From Bacteroidota bacterium (GTDB lineage Bacteria; Bacteroidota; Ignavibacteria; Kryptoniales; JAKASW01): 64,000 nt of DNA. Where the stretch lies: assembly GCA_021825585.1 (NCBI GenBank), contig JAKAGT010000012.1:62001-126000 (forward strand). Direction: 5' to 3'. The notes under the pieces are model-generated. The model did no database searches. It saw only the letters and a list, made by a program, of their open reading frames with translations, and was not told the DNA's origin. Position numbers and translations under genes: made by a program. This document shows positions 45,228 through 52,919 of the stretch, piece by piece. Each line of letters opens with the position of its first letter. Position 1 is the stretch's first letter.

Positions 45228-48190
45228 AGCTTCACCGATATGCCTACTTTTATATTTCGAGGCGTCAGATACCTGGATTGGTCGAACGGATACGGATCTA
45301 TCGGTGCGGTCAATTCCGGATAGAGCGGGTTGTTCCAAGTGGACGGGGTGGGATCTCCAAGCTCATATGCTCGGCCGGTGACAGGATTAATGATGTCGGA
45401 ATTCATGTTATTGAAGACGTTCTCGACCTCGACCATCAGCGTCATTTCGACTCCTGCAAGAGTCATATATTTTTCAAAATTGAAATCCATCCAGAACCAG
45501 TTCGAAGCCAGCTTGCTGTACTGGTTGTTCAGATCGGGAGCATACAAAGGCTCGCCGTTCGATGCGTATGTGCCGGTGAAGTAATAGGGAGTGTATCTCT
45601 TTCCGGATTCGAAGAATATCCTGAAGTATGCCTGGAAATCGTCGAGGACTCCCTTTCCGAATCCGAAGACCCCGTTTTGCCGGGAGTTATAGAATGAAAG
45701 ATTCGCGGAGAGCTGAACCGGCCTGTCCCACGACAGGAATGTTTCGTTCATCATCTCCTGCATTATTCCCTGAACGGCCAGGATTCCCTCGTCTTCGGAG
45801 CTCGACTTGCCGGTCGCAACAGAATAAGAACCGCTGATCACGCCGTTGAACCACTGCCCTATTCTCTTTCTATATTCGATTTCGATTCCTCTCGTTCGCG
45901 CGTAATCCGAATTTACATAGGTGATGAAGTTCTGCCCGATCAGTCCTGCAGAATAGATCTGAGCCTGCTTTGTCTGGACATAATCGAATATGTCTTTGTA
46001 GTAAGCGGTAACGGTAAGGACATCGTCGTTCGTAAACTGGTTTCGGAGACCGAGCTCATAGCTGACCGTAGTTTCCGGATTGAGGTTAGGATTACCGAAC
46101 GCCTGGTATGTCGACATTGCCGTGCTCGGGGTCAGCTTCGCATAGACGAACTGCGGCCTCGGCCATTTGGAAAAGTGCCCGTAGTTGAGAAACAGGGTCT
46201 GGTTGTCTGAAATGGGGTGCGATATGCCGAGACGCGGGCTGATCCGACCCTTCCACCGCCTTCCGAAAAAGTCGTAGGTATCGCCGAGATATTTGTCCCG
46301 GATTGTCTGTGGAATGGTAATCACCCGCGGATTTTTTACCGCGTCGTCCACATACTTCCCCGGAAACCAGTAATCGAAACGGAGGCCGAAGTTCAGGATC
46401 ATTCCGTTTGTCGTTATAGTCTCCTGAGAATATGCTGAACCGGCTGCGGGAAACACCTTATAAATGTCGTTGTTCAGGCCCATTACGCCGACCCACGGCT
46501 CGTATATGTCGACCAGCTGCATCTCCTGGAAGTTCATATCGAACCCGGCTTTGAATTTATTCTTCTCCGTAAAGAAGGACGTAATATCGAACTTCAGCTC
46601 ATTGTTGATGAAGTAGTGGTCGTGCCAGGTGTAAGCATTGCCGAAGTCGTAAAACCCGTCCCCCGGAATGATGCCGATCGTATCCCGGTTCGTATTGTAG
46701 TATGTGGGCGGGAGCGTAACTACATCGATCGGCTGCTGATACTGCGTCCAGTAGAGTCCGTTCGCGTCCGCTCTCAGCTGCGTAAAGAAATGCGCGAACT
46801 TCAGATCGTAATATGTCTTCGGGCTCAGCGTATGCGTGATGTCTATCGCCTGCATGATGCTGTTGTGAGTGTAGACATCTGCGCTTCCGAGTATATTCTG
46901 AAACTGGTACTGATAACCCGGAGTCGGCTCGACATACTCGAGGTTTGTCTGCAGAGATTGAGTGTTCTGATTTATGCTGACGCTCTGGTTGTACGAATAA
47001 CTGATTTTGAACGTCTGGCTCGGCTTGTAGGTAATCTTCCCGAGGCCGTACCAGTTATTTGCCAGGCGCGGGGCGAACCTCGTACCGTAGAATATCGAGG
47101 AATTGAGCCTTGAGGGGGGATCGATCATGAACCTGATGGCCTGGCCGCCCTGATACCGCTCTGCCCAGAGTACCTGCCCGTCGCTGAATCCGGCCGCAAA
47201 GCTCCCGAACAGAAGGACTTCGCCGGGGATCCTGATGCCGATAGCGGGGAGAATATATTTCGTTATGGGTTCTGGACCGCCGAAGTTCGCCTGATAATAG
47301 TCCGAGTTGAAATTGGAAAGAGAATTCCTGTTGAGCCCCCAGTGGTCGGTCTTGTATTGCAGGAACAAATCGTATTTATTCCCGCCTTCCCTGGTTCTCA
47401 CGTTCACGATCCCGCTCGTAGCCTGACCGTACTCGGCGTTGAAGCCTCCGGTAATCACTTCCATTTCGCTCAGCGAGTTCGCGCTTAGCTGAAGGCCGAA
47501 ACCTGTTCCGGCGAGGGGATCCTGGATGGAGACGCCGTCGAGGAGGTATGCGTTCTCGTACGAACGGCCGCCGCGAATGTGAATTTCGTTGTCGGACGCC
47601 ACGACGCCGACCTGCTGTGAAACCACCTCCTTCACATTCTCGACCGCGGATATTCTGATCTCATTCGAGGAAATCGTCCTCGTGCTTTGCGTCTCCGCGA
47701 CATCCATCATCGGCTTCTCGCCTATAACCACAACCTCCTGGCCGAGCGAGAGGGCGGTCTCCTCGAGTGTAGCGTTTACGGCAACCGTTTCACCTTCGCC
47801 TACTCTCACATTAGTGTGTTCCACTTCCTTGTATCCGAGAAGCCTGAAGGAAAGAGTGTATATGCCCGGCGACACACTCTTGATTTCATAACTCCCGTCC
47901 ATGCCGGTCGTTGCGCCGTAGTAGGTCCCCTTTATAAGAACGTTCACTCCGACGAGGCCCTCCTTCGTCGCGGTGTCCGTTACCTTGCCGTGTATGCCGC
48001 CGCGCTGCTGCGCAAACGCAGGAAAAGACGAGAGATCCGAACAACAAGCCCCAAACAAGAACAGAATTCCAACCAGCGAAAACGGGAAAAGCCGACGACC
48101 ATTAAGAGTTTTCTTCTTGATGATTGGTCCTTGTCTGTCCGAAGGATCCCCTTCGGGGGAGCCTGAGTCCTGGCATTTATAATTTATCAT
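45224..48190 (-). CDS. TonB-dependent receptor with carboxypeptidase-regulatory-like domain
   Basis: 988 residues. After a signal peptide (about 1-60; the long N-terminus makes the exact start uncertain) there is a CarboxypepD_reg-like domain (GGIHGKVTDTATKEGLVGVN). A plug domain follows (IHIRGGRSYENAYLLDGVSI, EVITGGFNAEYGQATSGIVN), then a 22-strand-type barrel ending KVGISVKL. It imports a ligand too large for porins, powered by TonB. No SusD partner is adjacent, so it is not a standard polysaccharide locus. It starts at the stop of the upstream lipoprotein. Confidence 0.9.
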   Translation of the reverse strand: MINYKCQDSGSPEGDPSDRQGPIIKKKTLNGRRLFPFSLVGILFLFGACCSDLSSFPAFAQQRGGIHGKVTDTATKEGLVGVNVLIKGTYYGATTGMDGSYEIKSVSPGIYTLSFRLLGYKEVEHTNVRVGEGETVAVNATLEETALSLGQEVVVIGEKPMMDVAETQSTRTISSNEIRISAVENVKEVVSQQVGVVASDNEIHIRGGRSYENAYLLDGVSIQDPLAGTGFGLQLSANSLSEMEVITGGFNAEYGQATSGIVNVRTREGGNKYDLFLQYKTDHWGLNRNSLSNFNSDYYQANFGGPEPITKYILPAIGIRIPGEVLLFGSFAAGFSDGQVLWAERYQGGQAIRFMIDPPSRLNSSIFYGTRFAPRLANNWYGLGKITYKPSQTFKISYSYNQSVSINQNTQSLQTNLEYVEPTPGYQYQFQNILGSADVYTHNSIMQAIDITHTLSPKTYYDLKFAHFFTQLRADANGLYWTQYQQPIDVVTLPPTYYNTNRDTIGIIPGDGFYDFGNAYTWHDHYFINNELKFDITSFFTEKNKFKAGFDMNFQEMQLVDIYEPWVGVMGLNNDIYKVFPAAGSAYSQETITTNGMILNFGLRFDYWFPGKYVDDAVKNPRVITIPQTIRDKYLGDTYDFFGRRWKGRISPRLGISHPISDNQTLFLNYGHFSKWPRPQFVYAKLTPSTAMSTYQAFGNPNLNPETTVSYELGLRNQFTNDDVLTVTAYYKDIFDYVQTKQAQIYSAGLIGQNFITYVNSDYARTRGIEIEYRKRIGQWFNGVISGSYSVATGKSSSEDEGILAVQGIMQEMMNETFLSWDRPVQLSANLSFYNSRQNGVFGFGKGVLDDFQAYFRIFFESGKRYTPYYFTGTYASNGEPLYAPDLNNQYSKLASNWFWMDFNFEKYMTLAGVEMTLMVEVENVFNNMNSDIINPVTGRAYELGDPTPSTWNNPLYPELTAPIDPYPFDQSRYLTPRNIKVGISVKL

Positions 48191-49962
48191 CAGAACGCTC
48201 CGAAGTCCTTGAATACTCTGTAAATCAGCTGCGACGCCCTGGCATTCGAAGACGGAGGCGTGTCGTTCCCGTTGAACCTGTACAGTGGTACGCCGAGAAG
48301 GAACAGCGACCTATCGCCGCTCAGGAGACCAAGGACGGGCGGCAGGTTGCCGGGGCCGTACGAACCGAATGGTTCGACACGATAGATGACCGTCGCGTCC
48401 AGACTCGGGTATACGCCGCGGAGGTTCCACACGGCCTTTCCTCCGTCGGTCGGATTAGAAGCAGAGCCGTCCCGCATTAGAACCGGATATTCGGTTGAAT
48501 CAAAAGGAATCACAGATGTTCCGGAAAAGACGAATCCGGTCGAAGTTACAGGGCGGCTCGCAGAAGAAGCGCCCCTGATGATATCGGCCATGACGCTGTC
48601 GACCGAGCCAGTGAAGTCGCGCAGCTGCTGGTTCAGTGCGCCGCGATCGGCCGTTGTGTCGACAGCATAGTAACTGAATAATATCTTGCCGCCAGCGCTT
48701 CTGAATCCCGGGATAGCCGTCTGCGCGATATCAAAGTCCTTATAATCGGCCGAATACCAGAAGATATACTTGTAGAGTTTGAGTGTTTCCTGGAACGACG
48801 GGACGACGCAGGGCTGCACCAAATTCCCCTTCTTCGGGCTCGTGGGAGTCATTCCGGCCCTTATATCCCACACGTCATACTTCCCTTTCAGCGAGCCGCC
48901 GTTGATATTATCGAAAATGGTTTTGTAGAAGGGCAGCGACTGGTCCTGTGACCCATAATCGTTGACGATCAAGATGTTGCCTTTGGGCTTCTTCACATAC
49001 CAGGTGTGAGTACTGTCGGGCATTCGAATCGCCGGGCTGTATGCGTCGGCCACATCCTTAGCCTTCACGTAGAAGACATTGTTTCCGTTCAGCTTCAGGT
49101 TCGGGAGCGTCACCTTCATCGGAGAATATGCCATTGCCGGATAGGTGTTCGCATAGATGTCGCACGATACGGTGGATGTATCGGACTGCGCTTCGTAGTT
49201 CCTCCCTTCAATCGTAACGAAGCGGGCCTGTGCAGGAAGATCGACCCAGCTTGAAGGGGAGAGAGTATCGTTAAGCGCGATAAGGTAATCAGTGATTGTG
49301 TTGTCTCCGTCGATGTCGGAGCCCTGCCAGCCGAACGATGCGACGGTGAACGTTGTATCCGGTATATCGCTCCTCGTCGAGAACTGGCCGCCGTTCATGA
49401 CGAAGATTACCTGCGGCGGCGTATTGGCAATCGGGTATTTAATCGAGGCGGGATCCGGGTCGACGGCATCACCCAGAGCAGGAAAAGGCTCGCCTGTATC
49501 CCATCTCCCGTTGCCGTTCATATCGGTAAACACGGCTGTATCCCCTTCGAGCAGCCTGCCCTTGAAGCTGTTGTCGATAGCGGCAACCAGGAGTGTGTAT
49601 GACGTGTCTCTGCTGAACAGCGGAAGTGCAAAGACGCTGTCGGTCTTCGATGTGATCGTCCACGTCTTTCGGTCAAAGGTAATGATGTAGCCGACTACCA
49701 GGCCGTCGGCATCGTTCGCCCACCAATGCACCTCGAGGCGGCTCGATTGCGGGTTGAAGTTCCCGGCCTGAGCCGAATCGCGGAAAGGATACGCCGAGAC
49801 AAAAGTCTTCGGCGGAAGATTGCCGGAGGCGGTGGAAGTGAAGTGCTTTGTGCAGCCGGAAAGGGAGAGGAGAAGGAATGCCGCGCAAAGCGGGATGCCG
49901 CACAGCTTACGATAACTGCGACTCACTTTCGGAGTGAGTCGCAGTTCGATCAACCTATTCAT
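48190..49962 (-). CDS. Large lipoprotein with Ig/FnIII-like repeats; start supplied by mobile element
   Basis: Up to 590 residues from ATG 49962. The lipobox is LLSLSGCTKH. The mature part has beta-rich segments (EVHWWANDADGLVVGYIITF; FGWQGSDIDGDNTITDYLIA) like fibronectin III/Ig modules, then a mixed C-terminal half. Residues about 6-17 (ELRLTPKVSRSY) are encoded by the left palindrome of the RAYT element. The ATG also lies within the transposase C-terminal frame. The native start may have been replaced on insertion; a GTG within the palindrome is an alternative. Function unknown; probably a surface partner of the following receptor. Confidence 0.75.
   Translation of the reverse strand: MNRLIELRLTPKVSRSYRKLCGIPLCAAFLLLSLSGCTKHFTSTASGNLPPKTFVSAYPFRDSAQAGNFNPQSSRLEVHWWANDADGLVVGYIITFDRKTWTITSKTDSVFALPLFSRDTSYTLLVAAIDNSFKGRLLEGDTAVFTDMNGNGRWDTGEPFPALGDAVDPDPASIKYPIANTPPQVIFVMNGGQFSTRSDIPDTTFTVASFGWQGSDIDGDNTITDYLIALNDTLSPSSWVDLPAQARFVTIEGRNYEAQSDTSTVSCDIYANTYPAMAYSPMKVTLPNLKLNGNNVFYVKAKDVADAYSPAIRMPDSTHTWYVKKPKGNILIVNDYGSQDQSLPFYKTIFDNINGGSLKGKYDVWDIRAGMTPTSPKKGNLVQPCVVPSFQETLKLYKYIFWYSADYKDFDIAQTAIPGFRSAGGKILFSYYAVDTTADRGALNQQLRDFTGSVDSVMADIIRGASSASRPVTSTGFVFSGTSVIPFDSTEYPVLMRDGSASNPTDGGKAVWNLRGVYPSLDATVIYRVEPFGSYGPGNLPPVLGLLSGDRSLFLLGVPLYRFNGNDTPPSSNARASQLIYRVFKDFGAF
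49914..49946. repeat. Left REP-like palindrome
   Basis: A 14-bp inverted repeat (AACTGCGACTCACT / AGTGAGTCGCAGTT) with loop TTCGG. Nearly identical to the copy at 50545-50577; together they bracket the RAYT transposase gene. Confidence 0.9.
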
Positions 49963-50536
49963 CTAGAAAATACTCTTTCAGTTTCTCATCCTGGTTTGCA
50001 GTAGCCACGTAACTGTAGACAAATTCCTCGTATCCTGCGGGTGAGCCAAAGAAATCCGCAATGAACTCCGGATCGAAGCTTCACCGTTTCCTCTTGCCCA
50101 CACACTCCAAATAGTTTGAGTAAGCCCATTGTCCGGGGATTGGCACTAATTTCGCGGAAACGGGGTTCGTATGGATATACCGGCAGAGGTGGCTTAGGTA
50201 CTCATCTTTGTCGACCCTCTTCGCCTTAAACGGAGACTCGAACAACGTCCCTGATCTGCCGTACCGCTTATTCAAAGCCTTCGTGTAACTATTGAACACT
50301 CGCTGTGCCAAGAGGCCGGCTGGATTAGGGCCCGCTTGATGAAGCAAAAAATGGTAATGATTAGGCATCAAACACGACGCGACTACCTTCACTGCCAATT
50401 CTTGCGAATAGAGAGCCACTTTTCGCAATACAAATTCATAATTATCCTGCGTGATGAATATGCCCTGCCTTCCTACACCACGGTTATAAACGTGGTAAAA
50501 CGATCCCTCGGTGAAATTAACGGTTCTTCTGGCCAT
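49955..50536 (-). pseudogene. RAYT (Y1/IS200-like) transposase gene interrupted by an in-frame TGA
   Basis: From ATG 50536 (MARRTVNF) the frame runs 151 residues to TGA 50081-50083 and continues in the same frame to TAG at 49955. HUH/Y1 transposase features: SFYHVYNRGV, the HxH metal motif in MPNHYHFLL, a candidate catalytic Tyr in VFNSYTKALNKRYG, SGTLFESPFKAKRV and LCRYIHTNPV. After the TGA, DPEFIADFFGSPAGYEEFV and a C-terminal EKLKEYFLDE complete the usual RAYT C-terminus. The stop removes about 43 residues; the product is either truncated or inactive. RAYTs mobilize REP sequences as single-stranded DNA. Confidence 0.85.
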
Positions 50537-50544
50537 TTTAGTCC

Positions 50545-50577
50545 AACTGCGACTCACCTTGGAGGTGAGTCGCAGTT
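50545..50577. repeat. Right REP-like palindrome
   Basis: A 14-bp inverted repeat (AACTGCGACTCACC / GGTGAGTCGCAGTT) with loop TTGGA, immediately upstream of the transposase start; differs from the left copy by one base per arm plus the loop. Confidence 0.9.
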
Positions 50578-50595
50578 ACCACAGGTTACCACAGG
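50576..50595. repeat. Tandem 10-bp direct repeat
   Basis: TTACCACAGG occurs twice in a row between the right palindrome and the stop codon of the next gene. It may be an insertion scar or part of the element's end. Confidence 0.6.
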
Positions 50596-52839
50596 CTACT
50601 TCAGCAGCAGCATCTTCTTTACCGAGTTGAAGCTCCCTGAGCTCAGTCGGTAGAAGTACACTCCGCTGGCGAGCCTTGAAGCATCGAACGTAACGCTGTA
50701 AGTGCCGGCGCCCTGCTGCTGATTCACCAGCGTCCCGACTTCCTGGCCCAGAATGTTGTACACCTTCAGCATAACGATGCCAGCCTTGGGCACCGAGTAT
50801 CTCAAGGTAGTGGACGGATTGAACGGATTCGGGAAGTTCTGCTCAAGTGCGAAAGTCGCGGGGACTCCCGTCGGTTCACGCTTAATGCCGGTCATCGTGC
50901 CGAAGTCGGCATTCGTCCGCGGCTCAAGCTTGTAAGCGCCGTTGGCATACCTGAGCACGCCCGTCAGACTCTGGAACAAAGCGCCCTTCGGGATGATCTG
51001 GAAACTGAATGCCGTATCATGGGGATCGGGGCTGAACATATTGCTCCCGTCATCGTCCACGCGGCAGCCTCCCGTCCCGTCATTAACAATGTACTCCCTG
51101 AAGCTCCCATTCGCGCTCGTAATGCTGTAGCTCGGGTCGGGATCATTATCGGTGACGGTAACGCTGTCGAATCTGACAAGGACGCTCTCCCACTGCTCCG
51201 CCATCAGGTCGCCGCTCGGTTTGCCTCCGACATCGCCGGTCTCAACCATCACCGGTGGATAGGTCTGTTTGCCGCTTCCCATGACAGTAGCCGTGTCGAC
51301 GGTCAATTCGGTCATTCCGGAATACTCTGTCACTGTGCCGGTAACTGACACGCTGTCGCCGCGATGCAGCTTATAACCTTTGGAGCCGTAAAGCATGATT
51401 CCGCTATAAGCTGCCGCTCCATCCTGCATGTAAAGCACCGGCGTCTTGTTCGCCTGGTTCCGATGATCGACCTCGCGCGGGAAGTCGGCTGTGTCAGCCT
51501 GGATAATTCCCTTTATCGTGACCTTCAGGTCGATAACGCCGCTTGCGCCGTCGGTAAAAGGCGTGTACTGAACGTCGCGGATCGTGTATCCATTACCTCT
51601 GACAACATAGAAGTAAGCCGCCTTCGAAGTATCGGGAGAAGTGGACTGTAACCTTGACGTGTCCTGCCAAGCCGCGTAGAAATATTTTACCAGAGAACCG
51701 TCCGACTGGGCCGGTATCGTCGCTGCGAAAGTGTGGGAAGTGTCGGGCGTCATCTTTATTCTTACATACGGCCCGTTATTAACAGAGTAGTAAACCGCGG
51801 CCGAATCTACCTTAACCGAAGTATCTGGATTTATCGATATCGCTGTCATCCTGATCTTCACATCTTCGGTTGGAAGCGGAAAAGCGGAAGAACGCCTCGA
51901 AGAAAATCCGGTTGCCGTTATGCTCGGCGTGTAAGCCTTTACTTTCATGTCGCCGGGATACAGCGGAGTGATCCGATAGCCCGTCGTCGCGTAGGCGGTG
52001 AGAATGCCTCTGATATAATCCAGCTTCGTCCCGACTGCAGGAGGAACGTAAGTCGAGTCGGCAGTGTAATTCCTGCTGGTAAAATATTTCGAAGCGTCGT
52101 ATACATCGAGCAGATTGCCGTAAGAATCCTGTACGACGATATCCCACGCCTTGCCAACTGAAGAGGTGAATGTGCTTACGCTCTTCACCGTCAGGTTCCG
52201 GATAATCACGTAAGAGTTCTTGTATTTCGTGCCGGGGTAAAATTTCATCGTCCCGCCGGCAGAGAGATCACCTTTCACGAGATCGCTAAGTTTCAATTCC
52301 TTTGGGGCAGGCCTGGTCGTTATATTGAGGACCTCGACCGTCTGGTTGGCGGTCGGCACTAGTTCATAGTTACCCATTATGCTGTTCGGGGAATACTTCG
52401 TCAGAGATCCGGTCAACTTGATGACATAGCCGGTATCTAACGAAGGCAGGCCGATGCTTGTCGCGATGGTGGAGGAGCCGAAGATATTCATCCCTCCCCA
52501 CTCCGCGCTGTCGGTGCTCTGGATATAGAAATTCGTGTTACCCGCGCTGATCCCGATCAGGGCCGGATCTGCTATGACGATTCCGGTCACTGTTATCGTA
52601 TCTTTCATGTACGGTGAGCTGGTCAGGCTTGCTCTCCCGCTGGTTCCGAGGGAGTCGGCGATCTTCAGCGAATCCATCGGGATATAATTGAGATCATACA
52701 GCGAAAGCGTATCCACCTTTGCGAGTTTCTTGCCGCCGCCGGCATCGACGGTGCCCACGCTTTGGAGCCCGGCTCCCTGATAACCCTGCGCTATTGCAAA
52801 CCCCGCAGTCAAAAGCACGACTAGTAAAGCTTTTTTCAT
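50596..52839 (-). CDS. Large exported protein with T9SS type A sorting domain
   Basis: 747 residues from ATG 52839, fixed by AGGAGG 7 bp upstream; the signal peptide ends GFAIAQ. The body contains repeated OB-like/nucleic-acid-binding-like modules (DTITVTGIVIADP; RGDSVSVTGTVTEYSGMTEL, resembling DUF5689-type domains) and a middle Ig-like part. The last ~85 residues are a T9SS type A domain (QNFPNPFNPSTTLRYSVPK ... SGVYFYRLSSGSFN). It should be exported to the surface. The exact function is not evident. Confidence 0.87.
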   Translation of the reverse strand: MKKALLVVLLTAGFAIAQGYQGAGLQSVGTVDAGGGKKLAKVDTLSLYDLNYIPMDSLKIADSLGTSGRASLTSSPYMKDTITVTGIVIADPALIGISAGNTNFYIQSTDSAEWGGMNIFGSSTIATSIGLPSLDTGYVIKLTGSLTKYSPNSIMGNYELVPTANQTVEVLNITTRPAPKELKLSDLVKGDLSAGGTMKFYPGTKYKNSYVIIRNLTVKSVSTFTSSVGKAWDIVVQDSYGNLLDVYDASKYFTSRNYTADSTYVPPAVGTKLDYIRGILTAYATTGYRITPLYPGDMKVKAYTPSITATGFSSRRSSAFPLPTEDVKIRMTAISINPDTSVKVDSAAVYYSVNNGPYVRIKMTPDTSHTFAATIPAQSDGSLVKYFYAAWQDTSRLQSTSPDTSKAAYFYVVRGNGYTIRDVQYTPFTDGASGVIDLKVTIKGIIQADTADFPREVDHRNQANKTPVLYMQDGAAAYSGIMLYGSKGYKLHRGDSVSVTGTVTEYSGMTELTVDTATVMGSGKQTYPPVMVETGDVGGKPSGDLMAEQWESVLVRFDSVTVTDNDPDPSYSITSANGSFREYIVNDGTGGCRVDDDGSNMFSPDPHDTAFSFQIIPKGALFQSLTGVLRYANGAYKLEPRTNADFGTMTGIKREPTGVPATFALEQNFPNPFNPSTTLRYSVPKAGIVMLKVYNILGQEVGTLVNQQQGAGTYSVTFDASRLASGVYFYRLSSGSFNSVKKMLLLK

Positions 52840-52919
52840 TCGAGCCTCCTGTTTGGTTTTAGGTTTCGGCTTTCGGCATTCAGCCATCAGGCGACCGCTG
52901 CACGCCGATTGCCAAACCG

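Larger units (their letters stand above)
49914..50577 (-). mobile_element. REP-associated tyrosine transposase (RAYT) element
   Basis: A ~660-bp unit consists of two matching palindromes (49914-49946 and 50545-50577) bracketing one transposase gene, the layout of a RAYT with its REP sequences. A tandem repeat of TTACCACAGG follows the right palindrome (50576-50595). The element sits inside the surface operon and is transcribed with it. Confidence 0.85.
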
